NCBI GenBank assembly: GCA_031271685.1
Contig: JAISVH010000078.1
Location: forward strand, 1 to 35,667
Direction of reading: 5' to 3'
Source of the DNA: Eubacterium sp.
Lineage (GTDB): Bacteria; Bacillota; Clostridia; Oscillospirales; Ruminococcaceae
Length of the DNA: 35,667 nucleotides
The notes under the pieces were generated by a model. The model was not told the origin of the DNA. It did no database searches and saw only the letters and a list, made by a program, of their open reading frames with translations. Position 1 is the first letter of the stretch. Each line of letters opens with the position of its first letter. The position numbers and the translations under genes were made by a program. Below, piece after piece: positions 7,566-16,443 of the stretch.

Positions 7566-8099
7566 ATGGTTGATTTTATTTCTGAAAATAAGGAAATATT
7601 TATTGCTGCCCTTTCATCAGCAATTGCACTTGTAACTATTCTATACCCAATGTGGCGCAAGGAACACATACATATATGGGAAGAGCGTTATTATAAAGTA
7701 ATATTTCCAATTTATGACTTATTAGAGCCTTATTTGTATAATAAGGAAACTCCAAAACATATCATTGATGAAATGATGAATATCTTAAATCATAATAGAG
7801 CCATTGCTGGAAGTAAGCTTTTATACTTGGCCTCTATGAGTTATGATGATTATGACAACTATAAAAAAGTCTGCAGTCATATATCTTACCATTACGATAA
7901 ATTATGCATTTTTCTTCATTTACCGAAACGAACAATATCATATATTTTGCAAAGGAAACAGTATGCGGATCGCTCATCTCGAAACATGTATCGTATTTTA
8001 CGTGTGCTTAGAGTAATTCTTATTATTGAGTTAGCTTTTGTTGCAATTATACTTTTGTTTCTTCTATTTCTTTTGTTGCTTGCATTTTTTAATCAATAA
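7566..8099 (+). CDS. Membrane protein of unknown function (only + strand gene of the left block)
   Basis: A 177-residue protein with one hydrophobic segment near the N-terminus (residues about 10-30, IFIAALSSAIALVTILYPMW) and a hydrophobic hairpin at the C-terminus (VILIIELAFVAIILLFLLFLLLLAFF). The roughly 100-residue middle is soluble, helical and rich in Tyr, His and Lys. I do not recognise the family. It is the only protein gene on the + strand among about 20 neighbours and is divergent from a small XRE regulator, an arrangement common for silenced accessory genes such as defence or exclusion functions. That role is inference only. Its 3' end overlaps the convergent gene at 8093 by 7 bases. 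Confidence 0.7.
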   Translation: MVDFISENKEIFIAALSSAIALVTILYPMWRKEHIHIWEERYYKVIFPIYDLLEPYLYNKETPKHIIDEMMNILNHNRAIAGSKLLYLASMSYDDYDNYKKVCSHISYHYDKLCIFLHLPKRTISYILQRKQYADRSSRNMYRILRVLRVILIIELAFVAIILLFLLFLLLLAFFNQ

Positions 8100-8293
8100 C
8101 CGTCAGTTATCTTTAAATAAGACAATGCCAATATTGTACCCATGATTATACTGTATAATATTGTGAAAATATCATTCTTATAAACCGCTGAAGAATACAA
8201 AGAGAAAACAAAACCGCCGATTATTAACGCATATATAAAACCCCAAAGCAATTTTCCTTTTAACTCATAATATTTTGAGCAAACTTTTTTCAT
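8093..8293 (-). CDS. Small two-helix membrane protein, unknown
   Basis: A 66-residue protein: KKVCSKYYELKGKLLW, then two hydrophobic helices (GFIYALIIGGFVFSLYSSAVY and IFTILYSIIMGTILALSYL). The ATG at 8293 is chosen because GGAGG lies 5 bases upstream; the longer frame to 8314 has no site. It has its own promoter region with the shared operator motif CCAAATTGG, placing it in the same regulon as the relaxase and TOPRIM genes. No function can be named. Confidence 0.6.
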   Translation of the reverse strand: MKKVCSKYYELKGKLLWGFIYALIIGGFVFSLYSSAVYKNDIFTILYSIIMGTILALSYLKITDGY

Positions 8294-8315
8294 GCAATCC
8301 TCCACTAACATCAAA

Positions 8316-8366
8316 CCAAATTGGACATATGTTTTTAATTCAAGTTTAAACGCTTCAGTTCAAATA
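8316..8366 (-). promoter_or_regulatory. Operator pair upstream of the small membrane gene
   Basis: CCAAATTGG at 8316-8324 and a degenerate half-site TTCAAAT at about 8360-8366 are 43 bases apart, the same spacing as at the relaxase operon. On the minus strand a TTGAAT lies between them. The second site is weak. Confidence 0.5.
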
Positions 8367-8394
8367 ATTCCCCCTCGAACCCAAGAGAACCCCG

Positions 8395-8480
8395 AAACCC
8401 GACTGCGGTGCAGTCGGTAACCCCCGTTGAAGCCTTTGGCTTCAAGCTGTCAGGTAGACGGGGGAACCCGTCTATTCTTG
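8395..8480. other. Array of three perfect stem-loops in a noncoding gap
   Basis: The 268-base gap between 8294 and 8561 holds three consecutive perfect hairpins: CCGACTGC/GCAGTCGG with a 3-base loop (8399-8417), TTGAAGCC/GGCTTCAA with a 3-base loop (8427-8445), and TAGACGGG/CCCGTCTA with a GGAA loop (8455-8474). The stretch also repeats AACCCCCG-like words. No run of T follows on either strand, so these are not ordinary terminators. A structured RNA, a single-strand origin or part of oriT are possible. Confidence 0.6.
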
Positions 8481-8561
8481 TCCTCAGAACCCCCGCTCGC
8501 TTCGCTCGCGTGGTCTTCGGCTTCCCTTAAAAGTACCCTTTTGGAAAACCGAAAGAAAAAA

Positions 8562-9584
8562 TCAGGCAAGCTCCAGCTGTCTCTCAGGCGGCGGTTCGCT
8601 TCTGCTTTCTATCGGCTCGTCGGTTTTCCAATGCTTTAAAACCTCGCCAAATTCACAGCCGTGTTCGTTCATCAAACTTTTCGCTTCGATAAGGTCGTCG
8701 TTATAATCCTTGCCGCGCGGAAATTTAACTTTAACGTTATAACCGCCGCCAAACTTTTCCTTGATTTTAGCGGCGGTCTTTTTGCCGGCCTTGTCATTGT
8801 CAAGGCAAACCCAAATCTCGTTATAGCAATCCGGATGGTCTGCAAGGTGCTGTTCAAGCGCCGGAATAAAGCAGCCGCCCAGACTAAGCCGCGTATCCGC
8901 TTTCCAGTCCAGCCCCGACATCTTCGCGAGTGAAGCGTGGCTCATGGCGTCAATTGGACTTTCGAAAACCTTTAGCACACTGGAATTGCCGTTTATGGCA
9001 AAGCCGAATTTTTTATCCGAGCCGCCGGCTTCGCCCCGGTATTTGGCATCGCCCGTGCCGCGAATTGTGCAGTATTTAGCTTCGCCGCTCTTGTCAAACC
9101 CGACGAAGCAGCAATTACGACGGTCGGCTTCCTGAAATATGCTGCCGTTATTAAAAAGGTCGGACACGATTTCTTTATCTATTCCGCGTTTTTGGAGCAA
9201 ATAGGCGTACGCATTGCTCGGCTTCGTCTTTTTTGGCAAAACAAAATCCGCTTTTTTCGGCTCCTCATATTTCTGATTGGAGAGCCGCCGCTGATGTTCA
9301 GTGAATTTGCCGTTCAGCACATTATCGTTAATCCAGTCAAGAGCCTTGCCGTGGTTAAGGTCTAGAACTTTCATAACAAGGTCGATTGCCCGGCCTTTGT
9401 CGCCGGTGGTAAATTGATAAAACCCCGAGCCTGATTTCCAGACATACAGACCGTCGCTGTCCTTAAGATGAAACGCTTTTTTGTCGGTATTGTTTTCATC
9501 TATTGCAAAGCCAAGCGCTAACGCCGTATCAACACAATTTACGTTCGTAATATTTTTCCACTGATCGTCTGAATATTTGCCCAT
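8562..9584 (-). CDS. DUF3991/TOPRIM-domain protein (primase-like)
   Basis: A 340-residue protein. The N-terminal third (VDTALALGFAIDENNTDKKAFHLKD... FYQFTTGDKGRAIDLVMKVL) is DUF3991-like. The C-terminal half is a TOPRIM fold: VLKVFESPIDAMSHASL contributes the first acidic residue, and EIWVCLDNDKAGKKTAAKI the DxD pair. Proteins of this type occur in conjugative elements and probably prime or process single-stranded DNA after transfer. They lack the zinc-finger and helicase parts of DnaG/DnaB primases, and none is seen here. The ATG at 9584 is chosen for its AAGGGGAG site; the longer frame to 9650 would run through the operator region. It is transcribed from the shared paired-palindrome promoter. 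Confidence 0.78.
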   Translation of the reverse strand: MGKYSDDQWKNITNVNCVDTALALGFAIDENNTDKKAFHLKDSDGLYVWKSGSGFYQFTTGDKGRAIDLVMKVLDLNHGKALDWINDNVLNGKFTEHQRRLSNQKYEEPKKADFVLPKKTKPSNAYAYLLQKRGIDKEIVSDLFNNGSIFQEADRRNCCFVGFDKSGEAKYCTIRGTGDAKYRGEAGGSDKKFGFAINGNSSVLKVFESPIDAMSHASLAKMSGLDWKADTRLSLGGCFIPALEQHLADHPDCYNEIWVCLDNDKAGKKTAAKIKEKFGGGYNVKVKFPRGKDYNDDLIEAKSLMNEHGCEFGEVLKHWKTDEPIESRSEPPPERQLELA

Positions 9585-9613
9585 TTTGCTCCCCTTTACA
9601 AAAAAATACTCCC

Positions 9614-9661
9614 AGCCAAATTGGCTGAAAGTATAGTAAATTAACTTCAATTCAAATTGAA
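9614..9661 (-). promoter_or_regulatory. Operator pair upstream of the TOPRIM gene
   Basis: Two palindromes, AGCCAAATTGGCT (9614-9626) and TTCAAATTGAA (9651-9661), are 36 bases apart. Between them the minus strand carries TACTATACT, a candidate -10. They correspond to the pairs at 7252, 8316 and 10556. Confidence 0.65.
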
Positions 9662-9670
9662 TATAAGTTG

Positions 9671-10480
9671 TTATTTTTTCATGGATTTTAAGTGCTTCTC
9701 AACATACGATGGAATATTATCTCTTATTACAATAAATAAAGATAAAATTAGCGATGAAAAATATAATCCGAACAGCATAAAAATCACTCTGTCGGTATAT
9801 GGCAACGTCATAACAATGATAAGCGCAAAATAAACCGTCATACTTACCGCGATAATAACAGCGAGAATGAGCAAGAGCCAATAAAGCTTTTTAGCTGACA
9901 TGCTGTATTTAAGCTTTGCAATATTCAAAATTTTACGGTCATAGAGCAAATTTACACTTGGCTTTCGCTCGAAGCTGCTGCCGGGCAAGTCTACGCCCGG
10001 CGGCAAAAGTATTATGCGATTTTCATGAATGCCGGGACTATTAACAATAGTAAATTTTATTTCTATTAGTGTTCCGCAATTAATGTCTCCCATAGGAATA
10101 ACAACAGGATTTGAATTTGAATTTCTAATATTTCCAAACAAAAAGTCTTTTGCAGTTATTTCTTTCATGCTCATATTTTGTATGATCGTTTCACTGGTCG
10201 CCACAATCCGAATTCCTTCAAATCCAAAATCACTATAAAAAACATCCCTTAAAATTGAATTGTTCCATAGCAAAATAGTGGCGCGGCATCTGTCTTTTTT
10301 AGGATCGTCAATTAATATAATTGAATAAAGCCTTTTCTTTATGAGCTTTTTCATCAGCCACGATATGAAAAGAACAAGCAGACTGCAAACCGCCGTTTCC
10401 AAAAAATTCATTTTAAACTCCCATGCTATCAGCGGAGTAATAAAAACTGCCAAAAACCAATAGCTGTCATATTTTTCCAT
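9671..10480 (-). CDS. Four-helix membrane protein with a central beta-rich domain, unknown
   Basis: A 269-residue protein with two N-terminal hydrophobic helices (YWFLAVFITPLIAW and TAVCSLLVLFISWLM), a central soluble part of about 120 residues with strand-like sequence, and two C-terminal helices (YWLLLILAVIIAVSMTVYFALI and VIFMLFGLYFSSLILSLFIVI). The ATG at 10480 is chosen because GAGG precedes it by 6 bases; an ATG four codons upstream lies on that site. No motif identifies a function. It lies between the TOPRIM and helicase genes and has the shared operator pair upstream. Confidence 0.6.
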   Translation of the reverse strand: MEKYDSYWFLAVFITPLIAWEFKMNFLETAVCSLLVLFISWLMKKLIKKRLYSIILIDDPKKDRCRATILLWNNSILRDVFYSDFGFEGIRIVATSETIIQNMSMKEITAKDFLFGNIRNSNSNPVVIPMGDINCGTLIEIKFTIVNSPGIHENRIILLPPGVDLPGSSFERKPSVNLLYDRKILNIAKLKYSMSAKKLYWLLLILAVIIAVSMTVYFALIIVMTLPYTDRVIFMLFGLYFSSLILSLFIVIRDNIPSYVEKHLKSMKK

Positions 10481-10555
10481 TTTCCACCTCATTATACTAT
10501 ATTCTGATTAAAAATGCAAGGTTTTTAAAATAAATAATCAGCTTGATAACCTATA

Positions 10556-10607
10556 TTCAATTTGAACACAAGTGTGTTTTTTTGTATCAACTTACATTCA
10601 ATTTGAA
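10556..10607 (-). promoter_or_regulatory. Operator pair upstream of the four-helix membrane gene
   Basis: TTCAATTTGAA occurs perfectly at 10556-10566 and 10597-10607, 41 bases apart. On the minus strand the spacing element reads TTGATACAAAAAAACACACTT, close to the equivalent stretch at the relaxase operon. The 140-base gap holds no gene. Confidence 0.68.
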
Positions 10608-10620
10608 TAAAAGTCACTTT

Positions 10621-13600
10621 TCACATTTCCGGCGCTTCAATTATAGCTTCCTTTTCTTCGCCAAATTCAAGCTCCATATTGATTTGCTGCTGCCTTTCAA
10701 GAAGAGAATTAAGCTCGTCTTCATGCTCAAACGCTTTTGACAATTGACTCGAAGCGGCGTCGATATTTGCTTTAATCCCTGAAATATGCTCTTTTATTTC
10801 GTTTTCTTTATTTGGCATTTTAGAAATAAGATTTTCAAGTTTTATCAAATTTCCGTGCCTTGATTCGCTAAGCGAAGAAATGTAACAAAGCTCGTTTTTA
10901 AGCGCCAAATTCGGAAGCTGAAACGCGTTATTTGCCCTGTAGAGTAAAATCTCAAATCCATGAAAATGTCCCAGCGATATTTTTTCATACTCATAAAATT
11001 CGGGAGTTTTCATGTGTAATTCAGCTATTTTTAAAAGCTTTTCGCCGGCCGTTTCTTTATCTGAGTATACCTTGCCGTTTATCTTAATGTGAAAATTTTT
11101 CAAGTTCGCTTTATCAGCCAATTCTAAATCTATATACAATTTCGAGAGAGCTTGGTTGGCTTTTTCAAGCTGTTTCGGAAAATCTTCATCAAGATTTTTT
11201 CTGAGTGTGCGCTGTCCGCTGATATAGTCATTTTTCAAAAGCGTGAGCCTGTCAACTTCGTTGTCTACTGTCAGTTTTTCCGCGATAAGCGGATTTTCAG
11301 TCGTCGCGGCTTTCATCTCCGCATAGTTTAGTGTGCTTTCGTCAATATCCTCGCATGAGCGCGATACCGGCTTCCCGCTAAGTATTTGAGAAATGAAAAA
11401 CTGCTTTTTTTCAAGCAGCTGCCATCTGTAAGCGTCGAACGTTCCCTTAGTGCTGTAATAATTCACAAACACAAAATCGTTGGCGTTGCCTTGCCGTATG
11501 CCGCGCCCGTTCCGCTGTTCAAGATCGGCCGGGCGGTACGGCGCGTCAAGATGATGTAACGCTACCAGCCGCTCCTGAATATTAACGCCGGTGCCGAGTT
11601 TCCCGGTCGAGCCTATGATAATTTTAATTTCCGCTTTGTTAACTCTTTTGAAAAGCTGAATTCTTTTCGGGTCGGTGTCGGCGTCGTGAATAAAAGCAAT
11701 TTCATCTTCTTTAAATTTACCGCTTTCAACAAGTGTTTTTTTCATTTCATTATACACACTAAAGCTGTCTTTTTTAGGCGTATTAGTATCGCAGAATATC
11801 ACCTGCGCGCTGTCGGGAAATTGACTCGCAATTTCAATTACACTGCCGGCGCAAATATTCAATTTACTGCCGGCAAAATCGTCCGCTTTCGGGTCGTTTA
11901 TTCTTCCGTCAAGCGCAACCTTTGTCATATATGTGCAAACCGCAAGTATATTGTCCTCTTCGGGCGAGACTAGTCCGCACTCGATATTGTGCGCCCGCTC
12001 CATGCCGATTTGCGTCTGCATTTCCTGTGCAAACGACTTTTCACAGACAATCATCTGCGGCTTTCCGCCGTACACTTGCGGCAGCTTCAGCCCTAAACCG
12101 GCAGTTTTTTGTATATCCATAAACTCGCCGAAAAGTGTGCAAAGTTCCGGCAGATTATGAAACGACGAAAACCTCGTTTTCATTCTGAACCCGTCTCCGC
12201 TTGGCTTAAGCTCCAGCGCCGCCGTTATTTTCCCGAAAACGCTCGCCCAGCTGTCGAAATAATCGATTGAACGTTCTCTGAGCGCGGCAGGCTGAAAGAA
12301 ATGCTGCATTACAAACAATTCCGACAGGGAATTGCTCACCGGCGTTCCGGTCGCGCCGACCGCGCCGCCGCCGTTATGCAGCTCCTGAAGATAGCGTATC
12401 TTCATTTCCATATCGGTCGCCCGCTGTGAATTAGCCGACGTATTAATGCCGGCGACATTCGTGAGCTTTGAAAAAACGGCAAGATTTTTATAAGCGTGAA
12501 ATTCATCGCAAAATAAAAAATCACATCCAAGTTCCTCGAATGTGATAAATTTATCTTTTTTAAAATCCGCCCTTAGTTTTTGCAGTTTATCCTCAAGCTG
12601 CATTTTGGTTTGCGCCATCTTTTTAACGCCGAATTTATTTCCCGCCGCTTTCTTCATTTCCGAAATGGAATAAGTGATGTCCGAAATTTTCCGCTGAAAC
12701 ATTTCTTCCTGCCGCTCAAGCGAAAGCGGGATTTTCTCAAACTGGCTCTGCGACATGATAACCGCGTCAAAATTCCCGGTCGCTATCTTTGAAAGGAATC
12801 GTTGCCTGTTTTTCTTTTCGAAATCCCGCTCCGACGTAACCAGTATCTTTGCGGTCGGGAAAAATCTCTGAAATTCCTTTGCCCATTGCAGTGTAATCGG
12901 CTTCGGAACGACATAAAGCGGCTTGTTCACAGCGCCCAGCTCTCTCAATTTCATTCCGGCGGCCGCCAGCACGGCGGTCTTTCCCGCGCCGACTTCGTGC
13001 GCCACAAGAGCGCACCGGGTCTCGACAATCCGCGCCACGGCGTCAAGCTGATGACCGCGAAGGCTCATGCCGTCGGCAAATCCTTTAACCGTGAGATAAC
13101 TGCCGTCGAATTTGCGGGATACTATATTATTATAGTTATCGTTATAAATTTTTTCGATTTTCCCGGCGCGTTCGGGGACGGCCACTACCCATTTTTTAAA
13201 TTCCCGTTCGATTTTCGCCTGACGGTCACGCGCCAGCAAAGTCTCTTTTTTGTTTAATTTATAAACTTTTTTATCGTCGATAATCTCGGCGTCTTTGACC
13301 TCAACCCGCTTTTGGTTGAGCGACTGCTCGAATATGGCGTACGCATTTATTCTGCCGGTGCCGAACACCTCGTCTATTTTCACGGAATTTTCTCTTGCCT
13401 TGTTGCTGACCGTCCACTGATTGAGTATTTTGTTGTAAACAACGTCAATCGCTCCGCTGTTTGATACGGGATTTATTTTATTATAAAGCCTCGTCTCGAA
13501 AGTTTCATACATGAATTCGCGGTACATTCCGGCGGGTATATACACTGTTCCGATACCGTATTCAATCGCGGAAATATTAAGATAAGGCGGCTGATTTGCT

Positions 13601-16443
13601 TTCAGAGCCTCAACGTTGCGTCTGAAAATTTCCGGCTCGGTATCGGCTTTCAGCATTGCCTGAGCTAATTTTCGCTTCACATCTCCGCTTAAGTATTCGC
13701 TGGCGGTCTCCCAGCCATCGTATATATCGCCGCGATATTTTTGAGGATTTAAATATATTTTATCGCCTAATTCCGTGATTATTTCATCAGGCTTCCGAAT
13801 GCAGATTTTTGAAATGTAATCTATGTCAACCCTTTGCAGACGGTTCAGTGAAATGTTCAGGCCGTCAATCGCGTTATCGGCGAAAGTCTCGTCTTTAAAA
13901 GGGCGTATGGTGTCCTCGAAAAATATATCCGCTTTGCCGTACTGTGAAAAATCCTCATTTTCAATTTCAACGGACAGCAGCAGGGGAGAGCGCACGTCGT
14001 CAGAAAACAAGGCGAAATTTTTTCTGCTGTTTAAATAGCCATATTTCTTCACAAATTCATCGTATTCTTTGTTTAAATCAGCCCTTGTTTTTTCTCTTTC
14101 GTCCGTTCCCAGCCCGGCGCTTTGCGAATGTATGCAGGATTTAAGCGCGTCTAAAACGCGTAGCATGGCTTTTATGCGTTCCTCGTCAGCCGCCGGTCTG
14201 CCTGTTGGGTATAATTTCCGGCTTTCGCAATAATAGAGTATACTATTATAAATAGTATAGGTATAATCTTCGACACCGCCGCCGGCATTTATCGCGTCTT
14301 CCTGCAAGTCGCTGTCCGCTTCCAATTCAGATTCATCGTAAATTGTCGCTTCGGCGGTGAACGTGCCGGTTATTTTTGAAAATGCGCGGTCAAGCCTTTC
14401 GTTAAGATCTCCGCCATCGGGGAAACATTCGACCGAAAATCCGAACTGACTGCTGACAAGCTTTTGCGTCCCCAAGACCATATCCGGGTTATTAATAAAA
14501 TATCGGTTTATTGTCCCGACGCCTTCCGAATAATCCCGGCTCACCCAATCGGGATAATTATTTTCATAGGTTTTGGGCGCGTCGTATTTTTTCAGTATCA
14601 AAAGGTCGGTTGTAACCTGCGTTCCGGCAATAGCCTTGAAAGCGTCGTTCGGGAACCGAACCGCGCCGAGCAGCTCCGCCTTTCCGGCAATAAGTTTTCT
14701 CACTTCCTGCGTTTCTTTTTCAAGCGTACCCTTGCTGGTGATGAACGCGACGATCCCGCCCGGCTTAACAAGGTCTAAGCTTTTGACAAAAAAGTAGTCA
14801 TGCAATAAATAACTGTCGCCGTCGGCGGCATATTCAAGCCTGTGGTTGAGAAAAGGCACGTTGCTGACGACCGCGTCATATGTATCCGGCGCGTCGCCGC
14901 AAAATTCAAAGCCTTTAATGTTTATTTCGGCATTCGGATACAATTTTTTCGCCAGCCGTCCGGTTAGTTTATCGATCTCATATCCGGTGAGCCGCGAATT
15001 ATCAGAAATTTCTTTGGGAATGACGGAAAAGAAATTTCCGGTTCCCATAGAAGGGTCTAATATCCTGCCGCCGGTAAATCCGAATTCCGAAAGTTTATCA
15101 TAAATGCGCGCAATTACGCCGTGATCTGTGTAATATGCGGTTAATGTACTCCTCATCGCGCCGTCCCATTCGTCTTTGGACAGCAGATTTTTAAGCTCGG
15201 TATATTCTTTATGCCAGTTTTCGGCGCTTTCGTCAAACGCCTTCGACAGACCGCCCCATCCGACGTAACGCGCCATAACCGCCTGTTCTTCGGGCGTGGG
15301 GTAACGGCGCTCATTTTCAGTTAATTGTAAAACGCGGATAGCTTCGATATTGTCCCTGAATTTAGCCTTTTCGCTAGACGCGTAAAAACTGCCGGCGCCG
15401 CTGAAACGAAAGTTGACGGGAAGAGGTTTTTCTTTCTTTTCTATGAAATTTGAAAATCCGCCAGCTCCGTCAGGCTCATTGTCTGCGCCGCGTTCAGCAG
15501 AAGTTCCAATTCCGACGTTATATACCTGTTCATTTCCCGTTCCGCTTCCATGTCCAGTTCGACGGGCGTGAGCGCCGTCTTCCGGCGCTTCTGCGAGATT
15601 ATGAATTTTTGCTTCCTGTCCGTTGCCCTCTCGGCTATCAGCGTGTAAATCCTGTCCGCCAGGCCGCTCATCATCACGGCGTCCGCCGCCGGCTCGCTCA
15701 TTTCCCTCAGCATCGTCAAAATTCTGCGTTCCATCGGGGTCAATGCTTTCGGGCTCGCTATATCCGGGTATAGAATGCCGTCCGTCCCTTTCGTGTAAGT
15801 TATGTCGATATTCTTGTTCATGTTCTCGTTCATGTTCATTCCTCCGTACAGCAATTTCCAATTCGTATAATACGCTTGCGCAAACGCGGTTTACACCGTG
15901 TCCAAACGCCGGTATGTTTTCCGGCAATACGATATCCGACAAGAAGTTTTCGGGCAAATCAATACCGCATCTCGAATAAACAAAAGCCTGACAGCTTTTT
16001 ATGAACGCCTCGCCGGCTTTCAGCGGAGCGTTCAGGATAATGCGCTTGGTTAGAAAATCTTCAAAATCTTTAAAATCCTCGCTGAGAATATATCCGAAAT
16101 AGTCCGTTAATTTTCCAGCCGCAGGCTGTGTAATTCTCCATTTTGTCTCGATTTGTCGCCCGTATGTTTGTGATTCATCAAAATAATACCTTAAATTATT
16201 GCTTTTGTCAAGCACGGCGATAGCCTTTTCGCCGCTGAAAATATACCGGCCGAATTTGTTCCACACCGGCAGCTCCGCCACCGACTTTGCGTCCGGATTC
16301 TGCGCGTAAATCAGGATGGCCTCCGCAAAGCCTATTTTCCAGTATTCGGCGGTCGCCCGAAGCGCTTTTTGCCATTCTTCTGGCGATGAAATATTTTCTA
16401 TTATATTTTTATAAATTTCCGATAAATGCGTTTTTTTATTCAT
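10621..16443 (-). CDS. Giant DNA methylase-SNF2 helicase fusion of conjugative elements
   Basis: A 1940-residue protein. The first 100 residues (SPEEWQKALRATAEYWKIGFAEAILIYAQNPDA) form an N-terminal domain usual in this family. Near residue 463 is the adenine-methylase motif I DPSMGTGNFF and near 527 a motif IV variant, SNVPF, in place of NPPY. The helicase follows: Walker A in HEVGAGKT (about 1150), DEFH (about 1313), GATGTPVSNS, and the motif VI QRNGRGIRQG (about 1645). A helical, coiled-coil-rich tail ends the protein. Such fusions are standard cargo of Tn1549-like and related elements and may modify or protect transferred DNA, although the real activity is not known. The ATG at 16443 has AAAGGG upstream and overlaps the parB-like gene by 8 bases. 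Confidence 0.82.
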   Translation of the reverse strand: MNKKTHLSEIYKNIIENISSPEEWQKALRATAEYWKIGFAEAILIYAQNPDAKSVAELPVWNKFGRYIFSGEKAIAVLDKSNNLRYYFDESQTYGRQIETKWRITQPAAGKLTDYFGYILSEDFKDFEDFLTKRIILNAPLKAGEAFIKSCQAFVYSRCGIDLPENFLSDIVLPENIPAFGHGVNRVCASVLYELEIAVRRNEHEREHEQEYRHNLHERDGRHSIPGYSEPESIDPDGTQNFDDAEGNERAGGGRRDDERPGGQDLHADSREGNGQEAKIHNLAEAPEDGAHARRTGHGSGTGNEQVYNVGIGTSAERGADNEPDGAGGFSNFIEKKEKPLPVNFRFSGAGSFYASSEKAKFRDNIEAIRVLQLTENERRYPTPEEQAVMARYVGWGGLSKAFDESAENWHKEYTELKNLLSKDEWDGAMRSTLTAYYTDHGVIARIYDKLSEFGFTGGRILDPSMGTGNFFSVIPKEISDNSRLTGYEIDKLTGRLAKKLYPNAEINIKGFEFCGDAPDTYDAVVSNVPFLNHRLEYAADGDSYLLHDYFFVKSLDLVKPGGIVAFITSKGTLEKETQEVRKLIAGKAELLGAVRFPNDAFKAIAGTQVTTDLLILKKYDAPKTYENNYPDWVSRDYSEGVGTINRYFINNPDMVLGTQKLVSSQFGFSVECFPDGGDLNERLDRAFSKITGTFTAEATIYDESELEADSDLQEDAINAGGGVEDYTYTIYNSILYYCESRKLYPTGRPAADEERIKAMLRVLDALKSCIHSQSAGLGTDEREKTRADLNKEYDEFVKKYGYLNSRKNFALFSDDVRSPLLLSVEIENEDFSQYGKADIFFEDTIRPFKDETFADNAIDGLNISLNRLQRVDIDYISKICIRKPDEIITELGDKIYLNPQKYRGDIYDGWETASEYLSGDVKRKLAQAMLKADTEPEIFRRNVEALKANQPPYLNISAIEYGIGTVYIPAGMYREFMYETFETRLYNKINPVSNSGAIDVVYNKILNQWTVSNKARENSVKIDEVFGTGRINAYAIFEQSLNQKRVEVKDAEIIDDKKVYKLNKKETLLARDRQAKIEREFKKWVVAVPERAGKIEKIYNDNYNNIVSRKFDGSYLTVKGFADGMSLRGHQLDAVARIVETRCALVAHEVGAGKTAVLAAAGMKLRELGAVNKPLYVVPKPITLQWAKEFQRFFPTAKILVTSERDFEKKNRQRFLSKIATGNFDAVIMSQSQFEKIPLSLERQEEMFQRKISDITYSISEMKKAAGNKFGVKKMAQTKMQLEDKLQKLRADFKKDKFITFEELGCDFLFCDEFHAYKNLAVFSKLTNVAGINTSANSQRATDMEMKIRYLQELHNGGGAVGATGTPVSNSLSELFVMQHFFQPAALRERSIDYFDSWASVFGKITAALELKPSGDGFRMKTRFSSFHNLPELCTLFGEFMDIQKTAGLGLKLPQVYGGKPQMIVCEKSFAQEMQTQIGMERAHNIECGLVSPEEDNILAVCTYMTKVALDGRINDPKADDFAGSKLNICAGSVIEIASQFPDSAQVIFCDTNTPKKDSFSVYNEMKKTLVESGKFKEDEIAFIHDADTDPKRIQLFKRVNKAEIKIIIGSTGKLGTGVNIQERLVALHHLDAPYRPADLEQRNGRGIRQGNANDFVFVNYYSTKGTFDAYRWQLLEKKQFFISQILSGKPVSRSCEDIDESTLNYAEMKAATTENPLIAEKLTVDNEVDRLTLLKNDYISGQRTLRKNLDEDFPKQLEKANQALSKLYIDLELADKANLKNFHIKINGKVYSDKETAGEKLLKIAELHMKTPEFYEYEKISLGHFHGFEILLYRANNAFQLPNLALKNELCYISSLSESRHGNLIKLENLISKMPNKENEIKEHISGIKANIDAASSQLSKAFEHEDELNSLLERQQQINMELEFGEEKEAIIEAPEM

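Noticed and set aside
10481-10520. TATAAT with TTGCAT 17 bases upstream, directly before the four-helix gene start
   Set aside because: It would begin transcription at or beyond the ribosome binding site, so it cannot give a normal mRNA for that start; the operator-pair region upstream is the better promoter area.
15441-15854. Minus-strand frame of 137 codons inside the methylase-helicase gene
   Set aside because: It is in another frame of the same strand within a continuous 1940-codon gene, over a low-complexity charged stretch. It does have Met-rich, plausible-looking sequence, but no separate promoter or support.
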